DNA of 64,000 nucleotides from Channa striata (lineage: Eukaryota; Chordata; Actinopteri; Anabantiformes; Channidae), in NCBI GenBank assembly GCA_033026295.1, contig CM065173.1, positions 10,416,517 to 10,480,516 on the forward strand. Reading direction: 5' to 3'. Positions 22,680 to 33,615 of this stretch are shown here, piece after piece (the first letter of the stretch is position 1; each line of letters opens with the position of its first letter). The translations under genes were made by a program, and so were the position numbers. A model generated the notes under the pieces. It was not told the DNA's origin and ran no database searches. It saw only the letters and a list, made by a program, of their open reading frames with translations.

Positions 22680-25345
22680 TTGTTGATCTTCCAAGATGGC
22701 GCTGCAGATGGCAGCCACGGGGTCTTGGTGCACCCTACCCTGAGTTGTTTTGTGTTTCATTTTCAGTTTTCTGTCATTGTTCTGGTGGCTCTTACTCCAG
22801 GGAAGAGCTCATGGACATGTGAATTTGTTCCCAACCTCTTTGGCTTCTACCCTAGATTTACTGGCTATTTTGAAGAGGTGCATAACAAAGTGAGAACCCG
22901 CACTTGTGCGTCTCGTGAATTACGAACTGGCTGGCATATTCCAACAAAATGGATGAGTTGTCTCTCCTGCTGAGGAAAAACAGAGACCTTTCTACTTGCT
23001 GTGTTTTGTGCTTCACAGAATCTTGGCTTGTGATCTTATGCCGGGTTCTGCGCTACAGTTGAGTAGATTTGTTTTTATATCAACAGTGGCTGGTGCAACA
23101 ATGTTTCAGTTTAGTCTCCGAACTGTTCCCCGCACCTGGAGGCCTTCATCATTAACTGTAAGCCTTTTTAACAGCCCCGTGAGTTCTTATCATTTATTCT
23201 TGCTGGTGTCTATATACTGCCGCAAGGCGACGTGCCTGAGGCACAGCGTGGACTGCCCGCCGAGATACTGTCTATGGAACGTACGTCATGTGCATCTGAT
23301 TCCATTAGACAGGCAGAAATGAAGACTCTGCAAACCTGTTGTGAGGACATCCAAGGTTTGCACCAGTGAGGCCATGGATGAACTTCAGGAGTTTTTGGAC
23401 TGAATAAACTCAGATGTTTGCCACTTACATCCCAGCCTGGATGATTACACGGAAATTGTGAAGTCCAACATCAGCTTATGTGAGGACAACATCATTCCAT
23501 TAGGCACCAGAGTGAGTTATAACATTGACAAACCCTAGTTGACAGCCAAACTCAAACAGCTGAGGTCAGAGAAAGAGGCTGCATTCAGAAGTAGGGACAA
23601 AGACAAATACAGAGAGGCTAAGTACAGATTTAGCAAGGAGGCGAGTAGAGCCAAATCTGTGCACGCGTGAGAATGGAACACCAATTCTCAGCCGAGTCTG
23701 CTTCATTCTGGAAAGGGCTCAAGGCAATCACCAATTACAAGCCTAGAGCCTCCCACTCTGTGAATGACCAGTGCCTGGCAAACAGCCTGAATGAGTTCTA
23801 CTGCCGCTTTGACAAACAGTGGGACAGATCTAGGACCCCCCACCAGCCATTGATCAGCTCCATCCCCCCTCCACTACCACACCTGGTCCACTCACACAGC
23901 TTCACATCTCAGTGTCCCCCTCTCCTCTGCCATCACACCTCTCACCATCAAAGAGGGAGATGTAAATGGGCTGTTTGAACGGCTGAACCTTCACTAGTCC
24001 GCAAGCCCAGACTCTGTCTCCCCCTCCACCCTTAATCACTGTGCCAATCAGTTGACTTCAGCGTTCACAGAAATTTTCACTGCAACACTGGAGACCAGTG
24101 CCAGTCTGCTTTAAGGCCTCCATCATTGTGCTAGCCCCTAAAAAGCTGAGGATCACAAGACTCAATGACTACAGACCCATTGCCCTGACTTCTGTGGTCA
24201 CAAAGTCTTTTGAACCCCTCATCTTATCTCACCTCAAGGACATCACAGACCCCCTTCTGGAACCCTGCAGTTCGCCTACAGAGCCAACATATCTGCATAG
24301 GATGCTTTAAACGTGGCCCTCCACTTCATCCTCCACCATCTGGACTCTCCAGGATTCTATGTCAGGATACTGTTTGTGGACTTCAGCTCTGCCTTCAATA
24401 AAATTATCCAGCTCTGCTCAGTTACAAGCTCTCCCAGCTGAACATGCCTGACTCTATGTGGGTGGATTATGGACTTTCTGAAAAGACAGATGGCAGTTCG
24501 TGAGGCTGGGGAAGCATGTCTCTGACTCACGAGCTATCAGCACCGGATCCCCGGAAGGTTGCGTCTTCTCTTCTCTGTTATTCTCCCTGTACACCAACAG
24601 CTGTTTATCAGTCTGTTAAACTCCTGAAGTTTGCAGATGATACCACCCTCATCTGCCTCATCTCTGATGGAGATAAGTCGGCCTAGACGAGTGAGATGGA
24701 ATGTCTGGTGTCATGGTGCAGCACTAACAACCTGGAGCTCAATGCTCTCTAGACAGTGGAGATGTCTTCCCCCTGTCATAGGGGGACACAGTGACCTCTG
24801 AAGAGTCTTCCAGCTTCCTGGGCATCACCATCACCCAGGACCTCAGGTGGAAGCAGAATATCAGCTCCCTCACCAAGAAGGCTCAGCAGAGGCTGTACTT
24901 CTCGTGGGAGCTCAACTTCTACACTGCCATCATTGAATTCATTCTTACAATCGCTATCACAGTCCGGTTCACTGCAGCCACGGCCAAGGAATAGCGTGTC
25001 TCTCCAGCAGCTGTACGTCTCTTGGACCCAAAGACCAGGATCGCAGTTGCCCCTTCTCATCCCAGACATAAAGTCTTTCCACCCCTGCCCCACAAGAATC
25101 GTTTCTTCCCCACTGCAGTCAGAACAGTGGCCAAATGCACCCCAAATTACCCCCTCAACTCAAGTTGTACTACCTCACATTGTACGTTCACATATTTTAT
25201 TTTATTGCATTGTACTATTTCTTTACACCTTAACATTTTCCTGTAGATTTGGTTTTTGCACCTGACACAAAGGCTAATTCCTAGTACTTTTAAGTGTACT
25301 TAAGTGTACCTGGAAATAAACTGTTTTTGTGACTCTGACTCTGAT
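22680..25345 (+). mobile_element. L2/CR1/Rex1-type LINE, decayed
   Basis: A non-LTR retrotransposon that copies itself through an endonuclease and a reverse transcriptase. The 5' end has an AAGATGGCG start typical of such LINEs. An endonuclease piece (C-F-T-E-S-W-L) lies near 23015. A linker and an N-Y-K-P-R-A piece lie around 23740. Reverse transcriptase motifs follow: L-N-D-Y-R-P (about 24160), F-V-D-F-S-S-A-F-N (about 24370) and the catalytic F-A-D-D (24631-24642, intact). The 3' end has the repeated word GACTCTGACTCTGA near 25330. Frameshifts and stops are frequent. Parts of the endonuclease, including its C-terminal catalytic region, appear deleted, so the copy cannot move. I cannot separate the L2, CR1 and Rex1 clades from this alone. 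Confidence 0.75.
24098..24310 (+). pseudogene. Reverse transcriptase fragment of the LINE
   Basis: Open stretch of about 70 codons with the fingers-domain signature of LINE reverse transcriptases: A-S-I-I-V-x-A-P-K-K, then N-D-Y-R-P-I-A-L-T-S, then S-H-L-K-D. The frame breaks at the point where F-A-Y-R-A-N is expected. The palm-domain motifs continue in other frames downstream, ending with the F-A-D-D box near 24635. Confidence 0.75.
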
Positions 25346-27428
25346 TTGCAAATGGATCAAACCTTTTTTTAAAGGTAAAGGGGAAGGCACAAGGTAAGGT
25401 TTAAGCGAGTGTACAGTGTGTCTTTACATCCTAAGAAGACCATTTAATTTACAATGGTTTCCTTCAAATTTTTTAGTCCTTTCCCCACAGCTAGTGGCAT
25501 TTTCAAAAAGCAAAACAGTCATTTGTCTGTCAGTGAACATAATTTTAAGAGAAACATTACTTGCATTAAAAAAATGCACAAGAAAGAGACAGAAAATAAG
25601 AACATGAAGTACCTATTTGTGAGAACAGTTTTTCATAACAACTGAACATTTCTTTGTGTACTCAGGACATCTCCCTTTCCCTTTGTTCTTATCATCAAAT
25701 AAATTAACCATCAGCCATCTGTAACAGAAAATAAGATCATTTTTTAAAGGCAGTTTAAACACCTAGCGTATCAATAATTAGTTAATTTCTTAAAGATGTT
25801 TCACCATTCACTGAAAAGGCTTCAACAGTTCTAAAATAATAACGCCTTTTAAAAATGTTTGTTTGTTCACTGTAAGTCTAGTTACCAATAATTCCCACCT
25901 TTGGCATAACCATGACCTGTGCAAGTGGACTGAAGTTCTTGCACATCCCCAAAATGTTTTTCATGTCCACTTCACATATACAGTGGAGCCACATGTCTCA
26001 CATAATTGTATGCAAACAGTAGAATAAAATACATTCCTTCCTGTGTAGAGTTACTGTTTCATTGCTACTGCGGGTCACGACTAAAATGGTAACTGAAGTT
26101 TAACTACAGTGAATCAAACAGGGTTGAATATAAATATAGCATATATGATTGAGCAGAATTATAAAAATGTCATGTGAGCTTTCGCAGCTTGCACAAACCT
26201 CTGAAGCAGAAGCAACTTTAGACTAGTCACAGAGCCACACACAGAGACAGGAAACTGTTCACACTCCAGAGAAAGTTAAAGTCACCAATTAACCAAACTG
26301 ATTATACAAAATACAGGGAGATCGAGCAAAGGCCAGAACATATTAAAACTTTCTAATGTAAGGTGGAAGCACTAACCAGTCCATCCTCGTGCTGCCCTGG
26401 TTACAATTCTGTGACCAGAAAACATGTATTTACCTGCTTATATTGATAATAGTGACAAAGCCAGGGTTTATAAACTAATTTATAAGCCTTTATATTCAAT
26501 GGGAAACAGATTGAGCTGGTGAAAATCATCAATTATCAATTATGATATAAACACTAAACACATGGATGGAATCTAGATCCACAATGGCTTGCTGCTATTG
26601 ACCTTTCTGGGCACCATGGGAGTGCCAGTTTATCACATGCTCCCAAATGCAGTTGAAAGCGTCATTAAGATGACGCCAGATAACGTGACTCAAATTACGC
26701 TGCTTGGCACAAAGTCACACTGTGGGACAATGAAGAGGCAACAAAGCACGATCTTTACAAGCATTTTCTCATTCAATAACCCTCCATAATCTGTAATGCC
26801 AAACCAAATGGACAGCAGGTTTCTATTAGATGGAGGTTAAACCCACACAAACTTTGCGACCCCCTTCAAGTGGCCTAATTCCAGTACTAACCACATTCCC
26901 TATGCCAGCCTAGTGAACCAGAGGTGAGCTGAAAGGCTGTTAGAAATACATGGACACTGCAGGCGGAAAGCTCTACTCTCGAGCTAAAGTTAAAATCAAC
27001 ATGATTATATAACCTAAGGTCAGAGCTTAGCCTCACTCAGATGGAGATGCTACTTGAATTACATCAGTGTCCAAATGTGTGGAGGACTGGACACTGGACA
27101 GCTGAGTCTCTCTTACTAAGCCTTGTTGCTCACTGAAGATGCAGAGGAGCAATATTCGGCTTGATTTACATGATAGTAACAACATCTTTCTTCAAGCTGC
27201 CAGTTGGAAAGCACATCTACATACATCCGTCACTGAGGCACTTCATATGAGCTGAACCAAATATAATTCATGGCATCTATGATGTATGTGTCCATCAGCT
27301 GTTCCAAGCTCACACCAATATACTGTGTATATTACACAGACTAACAGTGTGTCTGTGCTAATTCCCTGACAGCTTAAAGCGTTGGTGTGTAAAATCGTGT
27401 TTACTTGGTGCAAAACATCTACATTATT
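25346..27428. other. Intergenic, no gene seen
   Basis: Unique-looking sequence. Short frames (63-66 codons) have no support. 26580-27080 is more mixed in composition and might hold regulatory DNA, but I see nothing specific. Confidence 0.5.
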
Positions 27429-27453
27429 TGATTAAAAAAAATTTTTTTAATCA
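27429..27453. repeat. Perfect 25-nt palindrome
   Basis: TGATTAAAAAAA, one A, then TTTTTTTAATCA: twelve-base arms around a single central base. It is A/T-only in the core and could extrude as a small hairpin. Confidence 0.9.
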
Positions 27454-29099
27454 ATCACATTGTCCACTTAATCATATTATTGTGGTTGGGTTAAATGTTT
27501 AATCTGTTTCTCTGGTTATTGTACTTTTTCTGCAAATACATCTAATGTTGCTTCTGCTTATGTACAAACCAGTTCACAAATAAAGCAAAATTTTACATTT
27601 GTTCTAAATAAATTCCCTGTCAAGCATGAATACAGCTTAACTAGTGTATTTCCAAGTTTAGTCCTTTCCAAGTATCCCTGAGCAGATACTGCAACACCCC
27701 TGATTTCTTCCTAGAGTGTGAGGAGTGTGCGTTCTCGTGGAGGTACAGTGGTATCAAAATAGAGAGATCTACCTCTGAATCACTTAGATTGGAGATTTGT
27801 TATCTTATTATGGGCAGATAAAATGCCTGAATCGCAGGAATGTGCTGGGTGTCTTTCTGATCTTTATCCTAACAAGGCTTAATGAGGTATGCCCACCCAG
27901 CAATTAGTTCTCCTTAACATGTCTGCGTTTCAATTTCACTGTTGATCAATGGGGTGGCGACGAGCCATTTCATTTACCTCAAGGCTAAAAGTGTCAGGCA
28001 ACATTTTGTGGGAATTCCAAGCTTTAATGATCCCAACTGCTAAGGCTGACTGTGCAGCCAGAGCCACTAGACCCACGAGGTAAGTGGTTAACAAATACCT
28101 AGAAAAAACAGACAAGCCGTGAAGCGTGAACACATGAATGCAAGTGCCCAGTCAGGTTCATGGGCAACAGTTGCATTCACAAAACTGTCACATTTACTAA
28201 AAGTGTTGTATATGGCCGAAGGGGTAGAGATGATGATAATGCCATCTATAACCAGATCACCTGATCACAGGGAGATCTGGTCCTCGGGGTAAAATGTAAT
28301 ACAGTGCAGTACAGATGTAACATGCCAGGAGCATCATGGACTGAACTGCTCAGGCTGGAAAAGACAGGCCCCAAAGGAACAGAACATAAAATGCATAAGG
28401 TTGGTTTGTCTTTAAGTTTTACATTTACTCAAGGACTGTACTCACAGGATCACAGTTTTTAAAGTACCTTGAGAGCTGAGAAATTAACAAAACTAAATAA
28501 AACAATTACAAAATAAAAGTCGTTAATCATCTGCGACAACGTAAACATTGTTCAGTTAATGTTCTCTTTGCTTATGAGGTTTCGTAGTCTGCACAGACCA
28601 AAATGTGCTTCCAATTTTCGTTTAAGTGGGTACGATTTTATCTATTTAGTGGGATGAATGTTTGAAATTCATGACTCAACCACAGAAAAGTGGAGTAATA
28701 CTGTACAGTGAGCATACTAGTAAAATAGTGATTTTACCAGCAAAAGTGCAAGTCAAAGTGCAGCAGCAAATGCAGCAATGAACTGAAACACTGACTTTAA
28801 AATTTATCAGTGTATTTTGGTGAATACATTTGCTTTAAAACATAACTTTCAAGCTGTTTATTCCATTTTAATAGTTACATTCAACACAATGTTGTGTAAT
28901 CTTGTATTCAAACTCTTACACAATATACATTTTATAGAGTAAACAAAAAGTAAAAATGTGTAACTTTATACTGGATTCTACTTAAATCCAGTAGCTGGCT
29001 AAATTAACTGTACAGAACCATTAAAACGTTTTTACCCTATTAGCAGTGGACCTGCTGCAGTGAAATCATCGGGCCCATGTAGGCTGTGTCAGGCCCGGA
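27454..29099. other. Intergenic, no gene seen
   Basis: A consensus splice donor (CACGAG|GTAAGT) occurs near 28080, but no acceptor with an open frame pairs with it convincingly. The minus-strand frame of 65 codons at 27936-28133 has a hydrophobic N-terminal half and no recognised domain. Confidence 0.45.
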
Positions 29100-29880
29100 A
29101 GTGTCCGGAGACCTGCTGCAGCAGCCGTGTTTGTGCCCTTATGTAAAGTTTCCACATCCCTAAACCAAAACAGCTAAAACGAGCAGCTTAACTTCCGGTG
29201 TATGTCATTACATTGGAACCGTGGCAGAACTGGAGCTTTTCTAGCATTCGGTTCAAAAACAGAAACATCTGTCCTTTCACTCGTTTCTACAACTTAGAAA
29301 AAGTTTTAAAGTGCAAAGAGGAATCACGTCCGTTAGTAGTCAGCTTTCACTGTGGAGGTTCACACTGATGCAGGCAGCAGGCGTCTCATAAACGCAGTTG
29401 TCCCAAGCCGCTTTTTGTGGAATAACTTTGCCACATCTCAGAAAGGGTAGAACGTCTATGAAACATAAAGTGAATCCAGCTGTTATGGCAGAATTTCAAT
29501 TTCAGTCTGTTTTTGTTGTCTCTAATGTAAAGCTAGCACCCTTAGCCTGTAGGTTAAAGCTAGCGAGCCTCACATACTTTAAATTGTTGCTCATAACAGG
29601 TAGAACATAACATGACATTAAACCTCCTTGTCTGAGATAAACTGTGCCGGGAGAGAGAAATGTGACATGAAAATATTCATGTCACAAATATTTATGACAG
29701 CATGATGTGCGGTTAAAATACAGCAACCTGGCTAAAAGTCCTTTTTATGAACATTTATCCTGGTAACACTATAAATATAGGAATTTTAATCATCATAACA
29801 GAAGTTCACAACAGTCCTGCATTAAATTATTACCATATCACTGCCTTAAAAAGGTCTATTCGGGTTCTCACATTTTTCTA
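29100..29880. promoter_or_regulatory. Possible upstream promoter region
   Basis: More G+C-rich than its surroundings, with scattered CpG. It carries an ETS-type site (ACTTCCGG near 29190) and CTGCTGCAG words. It lies just upstream of the CRE cluster and candidate first exon at 29890-30008, so it may be a broad promoter or an untranslated first exon. No coding frame here is convincing. Confidence 0.25.
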
Positions 29881-29889
29881 CGTTAACCT

Positions 29890-29915
29890 TGACGTCACAG
29901 TGACGCTTTACGTCA
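29890..29915 (+). promoter_or_regulatory. Cluster of CRE (CREB/ATF) sites
   Basis: A perfect palindromic CRE (TGACGTCA, 29890-29897), a half site (TGACG, 29901-29905) and an ACGTCA half site (29910-29915) lie within 26 bases. They end about 42 bases before the candidate start codon at 29958. Closely spaced CREs right before a first exon are a common arrangement in vertebrate promoters. That CREB/ATF proteins bind here is inference. Confidence 0.5.
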
Positions 29916-29957
29916 CAGTAGCTTATTTGCTACCTAACGGACTCTAATTAGCCTAGC

Positions 29958-30008
29958 ATGTCAAAATATAAGCTAGCCTATTTCTGCTGTTTTGGAGACA
30001 TAAAAATG
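29958..30008 (+). CDS. Candidate first coding exon of a small unknown gene
   Basis: An ATG at 29958 opens 17 codons (MSKYKLAYFCCFGDIKM) ending exactly at a splice donor, ATG|GTGAGA. The exon ends in phase 0. Joined directly to the exon at 31230 it stays in frame, giving an 85-codon protein over three exons. The CRE cluster just upstream fits a transcription start here. The weak points are that the ATG has only a fair start context, the exon is short enough to arise by chance, and extra exons may lie between 30009 and 31229. I do not recognise the protein. Confidence 0.3.
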
Positions 30009-31229
30009 GTGAGATAAAATGATTTATTGCTATATTTGTAGATGGAACAAAATGTTAGGTAACATTTCTAGGGAATTTTCTGAATAAATAAATAAATTTA
30101 TTATGTTGATACAGTAACTTGTAATAAGTAGAGTTTTCAACATTAACTGTTTTAAACGCAAACCATGTCACTGTTTATTGTTTTAGATGTACAAAGACCT
30201 AAGGTTTAAAATGAGCTCATGTAAAATTCCCATTTAATGCAACTTGAGTCAAACATTTACTTTAAACGATGGAAGCAGGATGACCTGGAAAGAAAGAATG
30301 TTGAGACAAAACCCAAACTCAGAGCACTGTGGCCCTCACAGAGTCCACAGAATAGGCGTATTGTTGCAACGTCTGTGTTCATTTTAAGTGATGCACACTG
30401 GTCCAAATTTTTTTCAACCCTCGCCCTAATAATGTGTGTGGTAAACAAATAGAAAGATAGCCAGCATCTCACCAGAACACTTGCTAAACTGGCCCCGCAA
30501 CATGGGAAGGCAGTTTAGTGGTCTGAATATGTGAGCATGGCACATTTTCATTTCCCTATTTTATGATTTTGGCACCATCGTATAATCTCATATGCAGTTT
30601 TGCCTAATAACTTTCTGCTATATAAAGGAGTAATTCCATATTAAATAGTGTCTGTCATTCTTGTACTCAGGAGGAGCTACTACTTACATGTTTTTCTCTA
30701 TTGAACAACTTAAAATGCATATTGTAGGCTTTCAATAACTGAACAGCTTTTTTGAACAAAATATGCTGAGTTTCTTTACTGTAATGTTCATCTTTAGAAT
30801 TTTTTACAAGAAAATGTCAGACTGAATCTATTGTAGCAGGAACATTGACAGTGATACTTAAGTTTATTTTCCACCATAAGAGAAACCCATTGTAAATGGC
30901 CACTTGCTTGCTGCATTTGCATGCTGTTGTCTTCTATTAATTTATTACATGACCACTTTATATTACAATGGTAATGTTCAAAGAGCTAACATTTGAAATA
31001 ACATTAATTTTAAAATAATCAAAATGCATGCATTATGCAATCATTGTACATATTTTTTTATTATTATAGACCTTAGTTTGTCAACCCTGTAACTGCAACA
31101 TGATTTGGATTGAGGGCACACTAACAGTATCTGGATTATTATGAATTATTGTAGTGTGAATTACATCTTGACATTTTGATGAATTTGATGAAGTTATCTG
31201 GTAACTCATATGTGATTCTATCACAACAG
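30009..31229. other. Candidate intron 1
   Basis: A+T-rich and without recognised repeats. Possible extra acceptors exist near 30186 (TTGTTTTAG) and 30670 (TACTCAG), but no exon with a good donor follows either. A 71-codon frame at 30237-30452 contains L-W-P-S-Q-S-P, which resembles a Tc1 transposase word but has no other support. Confidence 0.3.
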
Positions 31230-31355
31230 TGTGAGCAAATAAACCACAGGGTCACAAAAGAGGCAGCAGCCAGCAGATTAATGATGTCGCCGTCAGTGTC
31301 AACCCCCAGCAGAGAGTCCACCTATAGTCAGCCTGTTGTATTCTCTCAGCATCAG
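31230..31355 (+). CDS. Candidate internal coding exon, unknown gene
   Basis: 42 open codons between an acceptor (CTATCACAACAG|TGT) and a donor (CATCAG|GTAATT). The exon is G+C-richer than its flanks. It encodes a polar, Ser/Thr/Pro-rich piece (for example S-P-S-V-S-T-P-S-R-E-S-T-Y-S-Q-P) with no membrane segment or known domain, so probably disordered. Its end and the next exon's start are both phase 0. The acceptor has a poor pyrimidine tract, which is the main doubt; the open frame extends about 50 bases further upstream, so a longer exon is possible. Confidence 0.4.
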
Positions 31356-31678
31356 GTAATTAGAGCACTGTGCACAGTGTTTGCTTTTATTCATGCGAAC
31401 AATGTAAGGTCTGCATTGGGAAGCAACGATGGAACAGTAGTAGTAGATTTGAAAATATTTTCAAATTTTGCCCTTTTGGACCAGCTTGTTTTATTTAATC
31501 AGAATCTATCTTAGAATCAGCTTATCAAATCTAAATCCTTTCATCAAAGAAAATGGTTGTATTTTACACAGCATAATCTTACATGTCTAGTGATTTGCTA
31601 AATAAAATATATTGTTTGATATTTAAAAATCATGTTTTTTTTGTTGTTTCACTAGCATGATTTTAATTGTTTTTTCAG

Positions 31679-31759
31679 GATCTGCAATCAGACAGTGACT
31701 CTCACAATAAATGTGACTACAACGATCCAAGCAAAGCCATGGACATTAAGCTATGTTAA
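31679..31759 (+). CDS. Candidate last coding exon, unknown gene
   Basis: A strong acceptor (TTAATTGTTTTTTCAG) precedes 26 codons and a TAA stop at 31757-31759. The encoded tail is acidic and Ser/Asp-rich (D-L-Q-S-D-S-D-S-H) and ends in M-D-I-K-L-C. It joins in frame to the exon ending at 31355 across a 323-base intron. A variant poly(A) signal (ATTAAA, 31959-31964) lies about 200 bases past the stop. No family is recognised, and it could equally be the C-terminus of a longer protein whose upstream exons I missed. Confidence 0.4.
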   Translation, partial: DLQSDSDSHNKCDYNDPSKAMDIKLC

Positions 31760-32150
31760 AGGGTTGTAGAGCTTTACCACATATTTTATCACTTTTTCCT
31801 ACAGTATCATTAACCCTGTTATGATTCATTTTTCCTTTTGCTTTGAGGGAAATGTTTTTCGCTTTACACTGGGGACTGTGCTATAGCTGCTGAAGCTATA
31901 AAAGTGAAAAAAACACTGTAAAAACATACTATATTTATCATCCATTGAATGTCACATAATTAAATTACTAATGTTCTGTTTGTACCGTACAATTAACGTT
32001 ACTGACCATGAATTTGTTGTGCAGCTAATCATAGAATCTGACAGGTAACATAATATGAAGTACAAACACCAGTGGTAGACCAAGGCTAAGCACTTGTTCT
32101 TACCAAGATATTAAAAATATAAGTATATTTTTAACATTTTGTATAGTAGT
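31760..32150 (+). other. Candidate 3' untranslated region and intergenic gap
   Basis: Follows the candidate stop codon at 31759. The ATTAAA at 31959-31964 could end the transcript. Between there and 32150 the sequence is plain A+T-rich DNA. Confidence 0.3.
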
Positions 32151-32607
32151 TGTAAGGGTTGACCGAGTGGTGGAGGACACACACGTAAAGAGGAAGGAGT
32201 AAACATCATTCAGTGTGAATATTGTTTACAGTGGAACCCAGCAAACAGCAGTTCAAACTGGTTTTGTACATGGTTGCAAAAAATGTTTAAAAAATATTTA
32301 AAACATAATAAAACATAGTCTAAACAAAATAACAAAGCTTTAAAAAATCAACAAAAGAAAAAACTACGCTAGGCCCATGAGAAACATAGCAGTAGAGGCC
32401 CATCTGAACTGCAGTGAAACAAATTCTATCAAGGAGCTTTTACTCTAGGGCTTATATACCTGAAGCCCCTCCTACAAAGACAAACCACTACTAATTATTA
32501 CAATTAATTACAACCAATTAAGACCAATAAAAGAAGTTCTCTTCTATAGAAATAATATACGTCTCAACTATATTATTCTTTTTTTATCCCACCTAGGAAT
32601 GTTAACA
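32151..32607 (-). repeat. 3' LTR of the Gypsy element
   Basis: The minus-strand reading contains a TATA box (GGTATATAAGCCC, near 32450) and ends CGGTCAACCCTTACA at 32151, the CA edge expected of an LTR. A TGTTAAC start at 32607 would give 457 bases. An alternative start at about 32566 (TGAGACG) sits directly after a purine-rich tract that could be the polypurine primer, so the 5' edge is uncertain by about 40 bases. Confidence 0.55.
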
Positions 32608-32934
32608 TTAAGGTTCTTAAGTGTACTTTTAAGACTATTTTCCCCACAAGATCAATAAACTCCCCTCTAATTCCTACCAGGATGGTACAACCTAATTCCC
32701 CCCTGCCATAAAGACCTTTCAGACCTCCCATTTCCTGTTTGATAGTGTCAACCTGAAAGCTGTTGGTAGATGGAGTGGAGCACACACAAACATTGGGTAG
32801 GTATCGCAGTAACATTGGTTTTTATAGGATGTAATAACAGGGTGCCATCTCTACATGACTAAACCTACAACTTTACTCGGCTGGATGGATAGATGGTAAA
32901 ATAAATGTGTGATACCAGATCTGCACCTACTCTC

Positions 32935-33382
32935 TATAGGGTATGGGCTAGCCCAGTGACATTTTCCCCTCCCTCCCCCGAAGATGACACCTGTGGTGTC
33001 CTAGAGAGGTAGTTAGCTCAGTTCTCTGTAGAGGACATCAAAATCAAAAGGCTGCATTGCAAGAAACCATCTTGTTATCCTTTAATTAGTGTCCCTCATA
33101 TTCTTCAGCCATACCAGTGCTCAAAGATCTGTTTCCAAGATGAACATCCTCCCAAGCAAGCACTAACGAAGAGGGTCAAGAGCCCACTTTATGGCAAGGC
33201 ATTTCTTCTCCACCACTGAATACCTAGCTTTGTGGTTATTGAGCTTCCTGGTTATGTACATGACAGGCTGAAGGCTCTCCTTGCAACAGAGCAGCTCCAA
33301 TTCCGCTATCTGAAGCATCCTTCTGGACGGTGAAAGTCTAATGAATGTCAGGGCTCTTCAGTACAGGTTTCGTGCACAGAGC
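32935..33382 (-). pseudogene. RNase H domain remnant (Gypsy)
   Basis: Minus-strand pieces read D-A-S-D-S-G-I-G-A-A-L-L (first RNase H motif, near 33325), then a T-D-x-x-A-L-V-W-L segment, then I-T-R-W-F-L-A, and finally Y-L-S-R-T near 32995. These follow the order of RNase H in Ty3/Gypsy elements. Several stops interrupt it. RNase H removes the RNA strand during reverse transcription. Confidence 0.7.
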
Positions 33383-33615
33383 TGTTAGGGTTCTGGGTTC
33401 TGTTACAATTCTAGACTCTGTTAGGATTCTGAACTCTGTACTCCTCCCCTCATCAGCTGGTTACCATTGCCCTTCATCATGATCATCTTTAGGATTCTGG
33501 ACTCGATGCTCCTCCCCTTCTCAGCTGTATTACCTGTGTTAATTTTATGTCTGTTTCTGTAATTCTTCTGCACTCTTGGTGCATCTTGGCTTCTGCTTTG
33601 GGGTCTGTAGTTACA
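33383..33615. mobile_element. 233-base insertion inside the Gypsy pol
   Basis: The minus-strand pol reading stops after the connection segment at about 33620 and resumes at about 33380. The sequence between has no pol similarity. It has TG...CA-type edges on either strand (TGTTAGGG at 33383, GTTACA at 33615). Its left part repeats itself: TTAGGATTCTG[A/G]ACTC..T.CTCCTCCCC occurs twice, near 33420 and 33490. No target-site duplication was found. It may be a nested short LTR or other small element. Confidence 0.4.

Noticed and set aside
30237..30452. Frame containing L-W-P-S-Q-S-P, resembling a Tc1 transposase word
   Set aside because: Only this one word matches. The flanking residues do not follow the Tc1 order.
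31176..31514. Reading the whole 112-codon frame as one exon
   Set aside because: A donor at 31356 and an in-frame continuation at 31679 make a shorter spliced exon more sensible, and the part after 31356 is A+T-rich and intron-like.
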